64,000 bases of DNA from JAGRGG01 sp965217265 (GCA_965217265.1 CBDCHP010000011.1:496001-560000); one strand, 5' to 3'. Positions 8,254-20,511 are shown, counted from the stretch's first letter. Made by a program: numbers and translations. The notes: generated by a model from the letters alone, not told the origin.

Positions 8254-9072
8254 ATGTCGATGACGATCGACCAAGCGTTCGTCAAGCAGTTCGAACGCGA
8301 GGTCCACGGCGCCTTCCAGCGCCAAGGCTCCAAGCTCCGCGCCACGGTGCGGGTCAAGAACGAGGTCCACGGCAGTTCGACCGTGTTCCAACGCGTCGGC
8401 AAGGGGGCCGCCGGCACCAAGGCCCGGCATGGCATGGTGCCGATCATGAACGTCGACTTCAGCGCGATCGAGGCGCAACTCGTCGATTACTACACTGGCG
8501 AGTGGATCGACGCGCTCGACGAGTTGAAGACCAACATCGACGAGCGGCAGGTGCTGGCCTCGGCCGGGGCCTACGCGCTCGGCCGCAAGACCGACGAGCT
8601 GATCATCGAGGCGCTGGCGACGGCGCCGCAGACCGCCGGCAGCGACTCGACCGGCCTCACCAAGGAGAAGGTGCTCGAAGCCTTCGAGAAGATGGGTACC
8701 GCCGACGTGCCGGACGACGGCCAGCGTTTCGCGATCGTCGGCTGGAAGCAGTGGTCGGACCTGCTCAACCTGCCCGAGTTCGCCAACACCGCGTTCGCGG
8801 GCGAGGACCAGCTCCCCTGGCGCGGGACGCAGGCCAAGATCTGGCTCGGCACCCTATGGATGCCGCACTCGGGCCTGCCGCTGGAGGACGGGACGCGCAC
8901 CTGCTTTTGGTACCATCGCAGCGCCGTCGGCCACGCGATCGGCCAGGACGTCCGCACCGACATCACCTGGCACGGCGACCGTGCCGCGTACTTCGTCCTC
9001 AACATGATGTCGCAAGGCGCCGCTCTCATCGACGAGACCGGCGTCGTCGCCCTGCCCTGCCTGGAGGACTGA
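8254..9072 (+). CDS. Major capsid protein (podoviral)
   Basis: This 272-residue protein follows the scaffold and matches the capsid proteins of BPP-1/T7-like podoviruses, expected to have the HK97 fold. Recognisable stretches are FVKQFEREVHGAFQRQGSKL, VDFSAIEAQLVDYYTGEWID and LASAGAYALGRKTDELIIEAL. The gap of 124 bases before it contains no gene, and the upstream Shine-Dalgarno is weak (GGGTAG). Most particle mass would come from this product, so it is the best target for detecting particles. Confidence 0.85.
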   Translation: MSMTIDQAFVKQFEREVHGAFQRQGSKLRATVRVKNEVHGSSTVFQRVGKGAAGTKARHGMVPIMNVDFSAIEAQLVDYYTGEWIDALDELKTNIDERQVLASAGAYALGRKTDELIIEALATAPQTAGSDSTGLTKEKVLEAFEKMGTADVPDDGQRFAIVGWKQWSDLLNLPEFANTAFAGEDQLPWRGTQAKIWLGTLWMPHSGLPLEDGTRTCFWYHRSAVGHAIGQDVRTDITWHGDRAAYFVLNMMSQGAALIDETGVVALPCLED

Positions 9073-9077
9073 TCGTC

Positions 9078-9347
9078 ATGGCTTTCAACAAGCACAGCTT
9101 GGGCGTCTTGTCGTACGCCAACGGCTTCACCCTTTGGCACTACCGCACCAACGACCTCGTCGCCGAGGTCGACAACGCCGGCTACTTCAACGAGGCGGCG
9201 TCGATGGTCCGGGTCGGCGACTTCGTGTTCTTGCACACCGGGATCAACAGCACGCCGACCTTCGGGCTCGTCGTCGTGATCGAGAACGAGAAGGGCGCCG
9301 TCGACGTCTCCAACGTCAGCCAGTTCGGCGCGATCGACAGCGACTGA
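9078..9347 (+). CDS. Small phage structural protein downstream of capsid
   Basis: This 89-residue protein begins five bases after the capsid stop. It is predicted to be mostly beta strand (SLGVLSYANGFTLWHYRT, VGDFVFLHTGINS, FGLVVVIENEKGAVDVSN). Position and size suggest a capsid decoration or head-stabilising protein, but I do not recognise a named family. A GC-rich hairpin follows at 9358-9386. Confidence 0.7.
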   Translation: MAFNKHSLGVLSYANGFTLWHYRTNDLVAEVDNAGYFNEAASMVRVGDFVFLHTGINSTPTFGLVVVIENEKGAVDVSNVSQFGAIDSD

Positions 9348-9357
9348 GCGCTCCCGG

Positions 9358-9386
9358 CGGGAGGGGCCGCACTTGCGGCCCCTCTC
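9358..9386 (+). terminator. GC-rich hairpin after the capsid genes
   Basis: GAGGGGCCGC (9361-9370) and GCGGCCCCTC (9375-9384) form a perfect 10-base-pair stem with an ACTT loop. No T-run follows, so it is at best a partial or factor-assisted terminator. The place is like that of the leaky terminator after gene 10 in T7, which lowers expression of tail genes relative to capsid. Confidence 0.45.
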
Positions 9387-9428
9387 CCCCCATCGCCTTG
9401 CCCCATCGTCTACTTGAAGAGAGGCGTC

Positions 9429-9980
9429 ATGCCCGCGACCGCGATCGACATGTGCTCGGTGGCCCTGCTCAAGATCGGTGCCGCGCCGATCATCGGCTTC
9501 GACGACGGCACGGTCGAGGCCGACGTGGCGGGCCGGCTCTACGAGCCCAGCCTCGAAGCCCTGCTCGCAACCTACCCCTGGCGCTTCTCGCTGCAGCGGG
9601 CCGAACTCGTCCAGGACACGGGCGGCACGGGCGATGTCTTGCCTTACGCCTACGTCTTGCCGGTCGACCTGGTCCGCTTGGTCTCGGCCGACCGCGGCGC
9701 CTATCGCATCATGGGCCGCCGCCTGCACGCCGACGCCCGGCCGCTCAAGGTCACCTACCAGCGCCGGACCGACGAGGCCGACTTTCCGCCCCACTTCCGC
9801 CAAGCCCTGATCGCGCGGCTCGCCGCCGAGTTCTGCCTGCCGATCACCGAGAGCACGAGCCGGGCGGAACTGCTCATCAAGCTGGCCGAGAACGGGCTGC
9901 GCACCGCCCGGCTGATCGACAGCCAGCAATCGACGCCCGGTGCGGTCGAGGACTTCACGCTCATCAAGGCGCGCGGCTGA
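9429..9980 (+). CDS. Tail tubular protein A-like adaptor (T7 gp11-like)
   Basis: This 183-residue protein resembles podoviral tail-tube A/head-completion adaptors, which dock the tail nozzle to the portal. The N-terminus (AIDMCSVALLKIGAAPIIGF, SLEALLATYPWRFSLQRAEL) and the late DFPPHF-like segment (EADFPPHFRQALIARLAAEF) are characteristic. The ATG at 9429 is preferred over a TTG 15 bases upstream because an AGAGAGG ribosome binding site precedes it. The stop overlaps the next start by one base. Confidence 0.82.
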   Translation: MPATAIDMCSVALLKIGAAPIIGFDDGTVEADVAGRLYEPSLEALLATYPWRFSLQRAELVQDTGGTGDVLPYAYVLPVDLVRLVSADRGAYRIMGRRLHADARPLKVTYQRRTDEADFPPHFRQALIARLAAEFCLPITESTSRAELLIKLAENGLRTARLIDSQQSTPGAVEDFTLIKARG

Positions 9981-11908
9981 TGACGCTCGTCACGACGATC
10001 AAGACCAGCTTCACGGGCGGCGAACTGGATCCGGCCCTCTTCGGCCGCGGCGACCTGCGCGCGTTCGACGAGGGTGCGCGCGCTTTGCGCAACGTCGTCG
10101 TCGAGGCGACCGGCGGGGTGCGGCGCCGGCCGGGCCTGTCGCTCGTCAAGGAAGCGGCCGGGGCATCGCGCCTCGTTGCCTTCGAGGCGGCGAACGCGCT
10201 GTTGCTGCTGGGTGAGCGCACGCTCGCCGTCGTCGAGGACGACGCCGTCGTCGCCGCGCTGACGACCGCGTGGACGGTGGCCCGCGTCGCCGCCCTCGAC
10301 TGGACCAGCATCGGCGACAGCCTGCTCCTCTGCCACGAGGAGGTCGAGCCGCAACTGCTCGACCGCGACATGACGGGGACGTGGACCCTGCGCCCCTGGT
10401 CGTTCGACACTGCCGAGGGGGTGAACGGCCGGGTGACGCTCGGCCCCTTCGCCCGCTACGGCGCCCCGGACCTGATCTTGCAACCCCAGACGCCGCTGTT
10501 CGCCCCGGACCGGCCGATCCCGGCCGTGACCACGAGCGGCGGGGTGGTGGGCGTCAGCTTGAGGGCGTCGCGGCCGTTCTTTCGCTCCGGCCACTACAAC
10601 GTCCGCTTCAACTTGAACGGTGGGCAGGTCCGCGTCGTCAACGTCCGCAGCGCCGTCCAGGCCGATGCCATCGTCGTGAACGGCCTCGATCACGGCCACG
10701 CGACGCAGCGTTTCGAGGAAGAGGCGTTCTCGTCAGCGCGCGGCTGGCCGATCGCCGTGTCGCAGCACCAAGGCCGCCTCGTGCTCGGCGGCTCGCGCGA
10801 TATGCCAGACCATTTGTGGTTCTCGAAGACAGGCAGCCCCTTCAACTTCGACCGTGGCGAGGCGCTCGCGGACGCATCGATCGCCTTTCGCCTCCAAGCC
10901 GACCGGCCGCACCGGATCCGCCATCTACACCCGAGCGGCCGGTTGCAGGTCTTCACGACCGCGGGCGAGTGGGTTGTCAACGGCCGGCCGTTGACGCCCG
11001 AGGCGGTCAGCATCGACGCGCAAACCCAGGTCGGCAGCCCCTCGGGGCGGAAGATCCGGCCGCTCGCCGTCGACGGCGCCACGCTCTTCGTCGGTGCCAG
11101 CGGCCGCGACCTGCGCGAGTTCATCTTCACCGACACCGAGCAGGCCTATCAAGCGGCCGACATCGCCCTCCTATCGCGCCACTTGATGACGGCACCCAAG
11201 GAGATGGCGTTTCACGCGACGGGCCGCCTCTTGTTCGTCGTCCGCGACGACGGCGCGTTCGCGGCCGTGACGCTCGATCGCAACAGCAACGTCGTCGCCT
11301 GGACGTTGCAGACGAGCGCCGGTAGCGCGCTCTCGGTGGCGACCTTGGGCAGCAAGGCTTATTTCCTGATGCAGCGCTCTGAGCGGACCTTCCTCGAAGC
11401 TTGGGACGAGGCGGCGGTGCTCGACCACGCCCATGACCGCTCAAGCGCGACCGCGACCAGGCGCTGGGGCGGCTTTGTCGGGTTTGATGGGGCGGGCGTG
11501 ACGGCCGTGTTCGAGGACGGGCGGCACGAGACCGCCGAGGTCGTCGGGGGCGAGGTCGTCCTCGCCCGTGCGGCGCGCAAGGTCCGGCTGGGCTTGGCCT
11601 TCGCGCACGAGATCGAGCCCCTGCCGCAAGGCGGTGCTGCCGGACGATCCCTCGCGCCGGACGTCCTGCACCGGCCGATCCGCTACGTCTTTCGCCTCTT
11701 CGAGAGCGAAGGCTTGTGCCTCGACACCGGCACCGGCCCGCGCGATGTGCGGCTGCCGGCACCGAACGGGCGCGGCTACACCGGCGACGTCGCCGTGCGC
11801 GCCCTCGGCTGGCGCCGCGGCACGATGTATCCCCCTTGGCGCATTGTTCAGGAAGCGCCTTGCCCGTTTCGCCTCCTCTCCGTCGCCACCGAACAAAAGG
11901 TTAGTTAA
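9980..11908 (+). CDS. Tail tubular protein B-like nozzle (T7 gp12-like)
   Basis: This 642-residue protein corresponds to the podoviral tail nozzle. The N-terminus has the family-like TSFTGGELDPALFGRGDLRA and ALRNVVVEATGGVRRRPGL. Later beta-rich repeats include HQGRLVLGGSRDMPDHLWFS, in line with the beta-propeller of the T7 nozzle. The ATG overlaps the preceding TGA by one base. It is somewhat shorter than T7 gp12 (about 790 residues). No separate tail fibre gene follows, so receptor binding, if any, would have to lie here or elsewhere. Confidence 0.85.
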   Translation: MTLVTTIKTSFTGGELDPALFGRGDLRAFDEGARALRNVVVEATGGVRRRPGLSLVKEAAGASRLVAFEAANALLLLGERTLAVVEDDAVVAALTTAWTVARVAALDWTSIGDSLLLCHEEVEPQLLDRDMTGTWTLRPWSFDTAEGVNGRVTLGPFARYGAPDLILQPQTPLFAPDRPIPAVTTSGGVVGVSLRASRPFFRSGHYNVRFNLNGGQVRVVNVRSAVQADAIVVNGLDHGHATQRFEEEAFSSARGWPIAVSQHQGRLVLGGSRDMPDHLWFSKTGSPFNFDRGEALADASIAFRLQADRPHRIRHLHPSGRLQVFTTAGEWVVNGRPLTPEAVSIDAQTQVGSPSGRKIRPLAVDGATLFVGASGRDLREFIFTDTEQAYQAADIALLSRHLMTAPKEMAFHATGRLLFVVRDDGAFAAVTLDRNSNVVAWTLQTSAGSALSVATLGSKAYFLMQRSERTFLEAWDEAAVLDHAHDRSSATATRRWGGFVGFDGAGVTAVFEDGRHETAEVVGGEVVLARAARKVRLGLAFAHEIEPLPQGGAAGRSLAPDVLHRPIRYVFRLFESEGLCLDTGTGPRDVRLPAPNGRGYTGDVAVRALGWRRGTMYPPWRIVQEAPCPFRLLSVATEQKVS

Positions 11909-11911
11909 GCC

Positions 11912-12337
11912 ATGAGCAGTATGAGCAGCATCGCCAGCACGGGCCTCAACATGGCGCTGACGCACGAGGCGTATAAGCGGCAGAACAAGAAGGTGGGCAA
12001 CGAGAGAGAGGAGCGGATCGCCGCCCTTCAGGCGCGCGACGCGGCGCTGGAGAAGGAAGCGCAAAAGGCGCTTCGCGCCCGCTTGGCGGCGGCGCGGGCG
12101 CGGGCCGGGGGTGCCGGCATCGCCACGAGCGGGGGCTCGATCGACGCCGTGCTGCGCGGGCTTGAGCGCGAGGTCGCCGACAAAGGCGCGGCGCGGGCGG
12201 CGTCGTCGAGCGGCCAGATCGCGGGGCTGCGCGACGCCGCGAGGGACAAGCAGCGGCGTAACCTTTTGACTATGTCGAACAAATGGTTGGACATGGCAAG
12301 CGGCCTCACCGGCGGTCGCGGCAGCCTGCTCGGCTGA
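11912..12337 (+). CDS. Coiled-coil phage protein, candidate internal virion protein
   Basis: This 141-residue protein starts three bases after the nozzle gene. It is Ala, Arg, Glu and Lys rich, with a long predicted coiled coil (NEREERIAALQARDAALEKE onwards) and a Gly-rich stretch with GGAGIATSGGSIDAVL. It resembles T7 gp14-type internal virion proteins in position, size and composition, though the match is weak. It is the only gene between nozzle and terminase, where T7 carries internal core, fibre and lysis genes. Confidence 0.7.
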   Translation: MSSMSSIASTGLNMALTHEAYKRQNKKVGNEREERIAALQARDAALEKEAQKALRARLAAARARAGGAGIATSGGSIDAVLRGLEREVADKGAARAASSSGQIAGLRDAARDKQRRNLLTMSNKWLDMASGLTGGRGSLLG

Positions 12338-12341
12338 GGGC

Positions 12342-13874
12342 TTGCGCGCGACGCCCCCGCCGCACTCTTCTTCGGCACTGGATGAAGTTCGGCTGCGGGC
12401 CAGCTTCCTGCGCTTCGTCTGGATCTGGAACCACCACCAGGGCTACGGTACGCCGGACCTGCACCTGCGCATCGCGCGCTGGCTGGAGCGCGAGGGCGTC
12501 AAGGACGGCCGGCGCCTCGCACTCCTCGTCTTTCGCGACGCCGGTAAGTCAACGCTGGTCGGCCTCTATTGCGCCTGGCTGCTCGCCAACGACCCGGATC
12601 TGCGCATCCTCGTGCTCGCGGCCGAGCACGCGCTCGCCTGCCGCATGACACGCAACGTCCGGCGCATCGTCGAGACGCACCCGCTCGCCCGCCACTTGCG
12701 CCCGAGGCGCAAGGAAGAGTGGGCGGCGGACCGGTTCACCGTGCACCGCAGGCGGGGTGCGCGCGACCCTTCCCTCTTCGCCCGCGGCATCGGCGCCAAC
12801 CTCACCGGCAGCCGCGCCGACGTGATCGTCTGCGACGACGTCGAGGTGCCGAACACCGCCGCGACCGCCAAGCGGCGCGCGGACCTGCGCCTGCGCCTCG
12901 CCGAGGCGAGCTTCATCCTGGTGCCGAACGGGCTGCAACTCTACGTCGGCACGCCGCACGCGTGGCACTCGATCTACGCCGCCGAGCCGCGCCCGGAACT
13001 GGGCGAGACGCGCCCTTTCCTCGACGGCTGCACGCGGCTGGTCCTGCCGCTCATCGACGCGAAGGGGAAGAGTGCCTGGCCCGAGCGCTTCCCCCCCGCC
13101 GCCATCGAGCGGCTGCGCACCGAGGTCGGGCCGCGTTTGTTTCGAAGCCAGATGCTGCTCGAACCGACCCCGATCGAGGCGGCACGGCTCGATCCCGAGC
13201 GGCTGACGTTCTACGACGCCCCCCTCGACGTCGTCCGCGCGAACGGGCGCCTGCAACTGCGCATCGACGGCCATCGGATGCGCAGCGCCTGCTGCTGGTG
13301 GGATCCCGCCTACGGCGCCCCAGACAAGGGCGACGCCAGCGTGATCGCCTGCCTCTTCCTCGACGAGGAGGGCGGCTACTGGCTGCACGACCTGGAAACC
13401 CTCACCTTCGCCCCGCCGACCACCGCCGAGCAGGACGAGCTGACCCAGCTCTGCCACGGGGCGGCACTGTTCGCGGCGCGCAACGAACAGCCGGTCATCA
13501 CCGTCGAGACCAACGGCATCGGGCGCTTCGTCCCGGCGGCGCTGCGGCGGGTGATCAACGGCCTGAGGCTGCCGCTGCGCGTCGTCGAGCACCACGCCGT
13601 CATGGCCAAGGACGCGCGGATCCTGGCGGCGTTCGATCCGGTGTTGGCCGCCGGGAGCCTGCGCGTCCACCGGCGCGTGCGGGCAACCCCGTTCGTCACC
13701 GAACTGAAGGAGTGGCGTCCGGGCGGCGGCGGGCGCGACGACGCGCTCGACGCGGTCAGCGCTTGCATCCTCGCCCAGCCGGTAGGGCCTGCACCCCCGC
13801 CGCTCGCCGATCCCGGCCGGGACTGGCGCGGGGCCGGCACCGTGCACGCGGCGAGAACCGACTTCGCCCTCTAA
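12342..13874 (+). CDS. Terminase large subunit (T7-like DNA-packaging motor)
   Basis: This 510-residue protein packages DNA into proheads. The ATPase half has a Walker A-type motif FRDAGKST (about residues 64-71) and Walker B VIVCDDVE (161-168). The nuclease half has WWDPAYG (D321), a second acidic residue D331, E389 in TVETNG, and the C-terminal RDDALDAV. These are the expected catalytic positions, so it seems functional. Translation probably starts at TTG 12342, close behind a GAGGG site. No small terminase is seen next to it. It converges on prs with 24 bases between stops. Confidence 0.92.
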   Translation: MRATPPPHSSSALDEVRLRASFLRFVWIWNHHQGYGTPDLHLRIARWLEREGVKDGRRLALLVFRDAGKSTLVGLYCAWLLANDPDLRILVLAAEHALACRMTRNVRRIVETHPLARHLRPRRKEEWAADRFTVHRRRGARDPSLFARGIGANLTGSRADVIVCDDVEVPNTAATAKRRADLRLRLAEASFILVPNGLQLYVGTPHAWHSIYAAEPRPELGETRPFLDGCTRLVLPLIDAKGKSAWPERFPPAAIERLRTEVGPRLFRSQMLLEPTPIEAARLDPERLTFYDAPLDVVRANGRLQLRIDGHRMRSACCWWDPAYGAPDKGDASVIACLFLDEEGGYWLHDLETLTFAPPTTAEQDELTQLCHGAALFAARNEQPVITVETNGIGRFVPAALRRVINGLRLPLRVVEHHAVMAKDARILAAFDPVLAAGSLRVHRRVRATPFVTELKEWRPGGGGRDDALDAVSACILAQPVGPAPPPLADPGRDWRGAGTVHAARTDFAL

Positions 13875-13898
13875 TTGTGGGCGGCCATGGAAGACGCG

Positions 13899-14831
13899 TC
13901 AATCGAACAGGCTGGAGACCGAGGATTCGTTCGCGATGCGGTCGATGGCTTCGGCCATCAAGGAGGCGATTGAGAGGATGCGGATCTTGTCGCTGACGCG
14001 CACGCCCTCGGTCGGGCGGATGCTGTCGGTGATGACCAGACGTTCGAGGTTGGAGGCGGTGACGCGCGAGACGGCGCCGGCCGAGAGGACGCCGTGGGTG
14101 ACGTAGGCCTGAACGGCGGTGGCGCCCTCGGCGAGGAGCGCGTCGGCGGCGTTGCACAAGGTGCCGCCGCTGTCGACGATGTCGTCGACCACGATGCAGC
14201 GCTTGCCGGCCACCTCGCCGATCACGTTCATCACCTCCGACGTGCCGGCGCGCTCGCGGCGCTTGTCGATGATGGCAAGCCCGACGTCGAGCCGCTTGGC
14301 GAAACCCCGCGCCCGCTGCACGCCGCCGACGTCGGGCGAGACGATCACGAGGTCGTTTGTGCCCAGGTTCGTCTTGATGTCGGGACCCATCAGCGGGGTC
14401 GTGAACAGGTTGTCGACCGGGATGTCGAAGAAGCCCTGGATCTGCCCTGCGTGCAGCTCCATCGTCAGCACCCGGTCGGCACCCGCCTCGGTGATCAGGT
14501 TGGCGACGAGCTTGGCCGAGATCGGCGTACGCGGCCCCGGCTTGCGGTCCTGCCGGGCGTAGCCGAAATAGGGCACGACGGCGGTGATGCGCTTGGCCGA
14601 CGCCCGCTTCAGGGCGTCGATGCAGATCAACAGCTCCATCAGATTGTCGTTCGCTGGATAGGAGGTGCTCTGCAGGATGAACACGTCCTCGCCGCGCACG
14701 TTCTCGTGGATCTCGACGAAGATTTCCATGTCGTTGAAGCGCTGCACCTTGGCCTTGGTGAGGTCGACGCGAAGGCAAGCGGCGATCGCCTCGGCGAGCG
14801 GGCGGTTGGCGTTGCCGGCGAGGAGTTTCAT
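13899..14831 (-). CDS. prs: Ribose-phosphate pyrophosphokinase
   Basis: This enzyme makes 5-phosphoribosyl-1-diphosphate from ribose 5-phosphate and ATP, feeding purine, pyrimidine, histidine, tryptophan and NAD synthesis. The 310-residue class I sequence is highly conserved: FNDMEIFVEIHENVRG, VPYFGYARQDRK, the metal and ATP contacts MELHAGQIQGFFDIPVDNL, and the PRPP loop CIVVDDIVDSGGTL. The right end of the phage-like module abuts it, so this core gene is a useful synteny anchor for testing whether the module is an insertion. Confidence 0.97.
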   Translation of the reverse strand: MKLLAGNANRPLAEAIAACLRVDLTKAKVQRFNDMEIFVEIHENVRGEDVFILQSTSYPANDNLMELLICIDALKRASAKRITAVVPYFGYARQDRKPGPRTPISAKLVANLITEAGADRVLTMELHAGQIQGFFDIPVDNLFTTPLMGPDIKTNLGTNDLVIVSPDVGGVQRARGFAKRLDVGLAIIDKRRERAGTSEVMNVIGEVAGKRCIVVDDIVDSGGTLCNAADALLAEGATAVQAYVTHGVLSAGAVSRVTASNLERLVITDSIRPTEGVRVSDKIRILSIASLMAEAIDRIANESSVSSLFD

Positions 14832-15006
14832 GCGGGCGGGACCGGTGCTGGAAGGGGGTCTCTACGGCGCGGCTCTTAGCAAGGGCGCGGCCGCAAGTAA
14901 ACGAAGGCGCAGGTGCTGGGACACACTAAACCTGCCCCACGCCCCGCGTGACCCGCCCCGCTAACTTGGCTAGGCTGCAGCGAGGCTACGATGAGGAAGC
15001 GCACCC

Positions 15007-18612
<3,606 letters not shown>

Positions 18613-18615
<3 letters not shown>

Positions 18616-18726
18616 ACGCTTCGCATGCGCCGCGCGGCGTTTTCTATTTTCTCTTTTTTGTCTTTGTCCGGAGCTAGTCCTCGGCGCCGCGGCTAGCCTC
18701 CTACGTTAACACTAGCGAAAAAGAGG
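18613..18726. repeat. Intergenic terminator-like repeat, copy A (left arm complete, right arm degraded)
   Basis: The element starts within the oxoprolinase stop (TGAACGCTTCGC). The left arm has a hairpin CGCC-GCGC-GGCG followed by a T-rich tract, a typical intrinsic terminator. The core with GTCCGGAGCTAG and CCTCCTACGTTAACACTAGC follows, and then only a trace of the right arm (GAAAAAGAGG). It lies between two genes on the same strand, where a right arm would have no gene to terminate. Confidence 0.75.
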
Positions 18727-18807
18727 CACTGTCCGAAGGTTGACAGCGGCGCGTTCCGCGGGTGAAGCTTATGTGAGCCCCATAACAAATCGAGCGAAGG
18801 AGACGCC

Positions 18808-20439
18808 GTGGCCAGCCGCGCTGAACTGGACCAGGAGCGGGCACAGTCGCCCGCCACGGTCGAGACCGACTACGAGGTCGGGCAGGACAACGTCCGTATC
18901 CTCGGCCTCGACGTCCACAACCCCGTCTTCTTCGTCTCGGCCGTCATCATCGTCGGCTTCGTCATCTTCGCCCTCATGTTCCAACAAGGCTTCGGCGAAT
19001 TCTTCGGCTGGCTCCGCCCCTGGCTGACCTTGACCTTCGACTGGCTGTTCATGGGTGCGGCCAACATCTTCGTCCTGTTCTGCCTCCTCCTCGTCGTGAC
19101 GCCCCTGGGGGGCGTGCGGATCGGCGGGCGCGACGCCGTGCCGGACTACGGCTATCTCGGCTGGTTCGCGATGCTGTTCGCCGCCGGCATGGGCATCGGC
19201 TTGATGTTCTACGGCGTCCTGGAGCCGTTGAACCACACCCTGACGCCGCCGCTCGGCGTCGACCCGAACGACGTCGCGGCGGCGCGCGAGGCCGGCATGG
19301 CCGGGACGATCTTCCACTGGGGCCTACATCCTTGGGCGATCTACGCCGTCGTCGCCTTGAGCCTCGCCTTCTTCGCCTACAATCGCGGCCTGCCGCTCAC
19401 CATGCGCTCCGTCTTCTATCCGCTCCTGGGCGAGCGGGTGTGGGGCTGGCCGGGCCACGTCATCGACACGCTCGCCGTGTTCGCGACGCTGTTCGGGCTC
19501 GCCACCTCGCTCGGCTTCGGCGCCGAGCAGGCGACGGCGGGCCTGAACTACCTGTTTGGCATCCCCGCCACCGACGTCACCAAGGTCGTGCTCATCTTGG
19601 GCATCACCGCCGTTGCGCTGGTCTCGGTCATGGCCGGTCTCGATGCCGGCGTGAAGCGCCTGTCCGAGATCAACATGGCTCTCGCCGCCCTCCTCCTCCT
19701 CTTCGTCATCATCGTCGGGCCGACGCTGGCGATCGCGACCGGCGTGTTCGCCAACGCCTGGGCCTACCTCAAGGACCTGCCCGCGCTCTCCAACTGGGTC
19801 GGCCGCGACGACACTCACTTCGTCCACGACTGGACCACCTTTTATTGGGCGTGGTGGATATCCTGGTCGCCGTTCGTCGGCATGTTCATCGCCCGCGTCA
19901 GCCGTGGCCGCACGGTGCGCGAGTTCGTCACCTGCGTGCTCATCATCCCAACCTTCGTCTCGATCGTCTGGATGACGACGTTCGGCGGCACCGCGATCGA
20001 CCAGTACGTCAACGGCTACCAGGGTGTTGCCGAGACGATCACCGTTTGGACCCCCGAACTGTCCTTGTTCAAGATGCTGGAGCAGTTGCCGCTCACCTCG
20101 ATCACGTCCTTCATCGGCATCACGCTCGTCATCGTCTTCTTCGTTACCTCGTCGGATTCGGGCTCGCTCGTCATCGACACGATCACCGCCGGCGGCAAGG
20201 TCGACGCCCCACTGGCGCAGCGGGTGTTCTGGTGCATCTTCGAGGGCCTCGTCGCCATCGCGCTCCTCCTTGGCGGGGGCCTCGCCGCGCTCCAAGGTGC
20301 AGCACTCGCGACCGGCTTTCCCTTCGCCGTCGTCCTCGTCGTCATGGTCTACAGCACCTACAAGGGCCTGCGCGAGGAGCACGCCCTCGACGGCACCGTG
20401 CTGGCTAAGGAGGCGGCGGCCAAGGGTGCGGCCGAGTGA
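18808..20439 (+). CDS. BCCT family transporter (betaine/choline/carnitine type)
   Basis: This 543-residue inner-membrane protein belongs to the betaine-choline-carnitine transporter family, which imports quaternary ammonium compounds with Na+ or H+. About twelve hydrophobic helices are evident. The signature helix reads WAWWISWSPFVGMFIARVSR with the following RGRTVREF. Translation likely starts at GTG 18808 behind an AAGGAG site. The substrate cannot be read from sequence. The one-carbon corrinoid genes some 30 kb away could use methylated amines, but no link is shown. Confidence 0.92.
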   Translation: MASRAELDQERAQSPATVETDYEVGQDNVRILGLDVHNPVFFVSAVIIVGFVIFALMFQQGFGEFFGWLRPWLTLTFDWLFMGAANIFVLFCLLLVVTPLGGVRIGGRDAVPDYGYLGWFAMLFAAGMGIGLMFYGVLEPLNHTLTPPLGVDPNDVAAAREAGMAGTIFHWGLHPWAIYAVVALSLAFFAYNRGLPLTMRSVFYPLLGERVWGWPGHVIDTLAVFATLFGLATSLGFGAEQATAGLNYLFGIPATDVTKVVLILGITAVALVSVMAGLDAGVKRLSEINMALAALLLLFVIIVGPTLAIATGVFANAWAYLKDLPALSNWVGRDDTHFVHDWTTFYWAWWISWSPFVGMFIARVSRGRTVREFVTCVLIIPTFVSIVWMTTFGGTAIDQYVNGYQGVAETITVWTPELSLFKMLEQLPLTSITSFIGITLVIVFFVTSSDSGSLVIDTITAGGKVDAPLAQRVFWCIFEGLVAIALLLGGGLAALQGAALATGFPFAVVLVVMVYSTYKGLREEHALDGTVLAKEAAAKGAAE

Positions 20440-20479
20440 GGCCGTTCGGGCTGGTTTGATCGTCTATCTTCATGTCTTC

Positions 20480-20511
20480 GAGACGGTGACGGTCACGGCC
20501 GTCACCGTCTC
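20480..20511. other. Perfect 13-base-pair hairpin downstream of the BCCT gene
   Basis: GAGACGGTGACGG and CCGTCACCGTCTC flank a six-base loop. No T-run follows on either strand, so it is either a factor-dependent terminator or mRNA 3'-end stabiliser, or an operator-like palindrome. Confidence 0.5.

Larger units (their letters stand above)
5213..13874 (+). mobile_element. Compact T7-like (podoviral) virion morphogenesis module, probably domesticated
   Basis: Ten same-strand genes run in T7 late-operon order: a small cysteine protein, portal (gp8-like), Bbp19-like protein, scaffold (gp9-like), capsid (gp10-like), small structural protein, two tail-tube proteins (gp11- and gp12-like), one coiled-coil protein where the internal virion genes usually sit, and a T7-type large terminase. 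Several genes overlap by one to four bases. All frames are intact and the terminase keeps its catalytic residues. No integrase, repressor-operator switch, polymerase, holin, tail fibre or small terminase is recognisable, and no attachment-site repeats were seen. Base composition matches the flanking host genes. It could be a remnant prophage, a satellite, or a particle kept by the host. Confidence 0.75.

Noticed and set aside
5213..13874. Identification of the phage-like module as an RcGTA-type gene transfer agent
   Set aside because: The known alphaproteobacterial gene transfer agent is siphovirus-like with HK97-type portal, protease, tape-measure and tail genes. The genes here are podoviral (T7/BPP-1-like), so only a functional analogy can be proposed.
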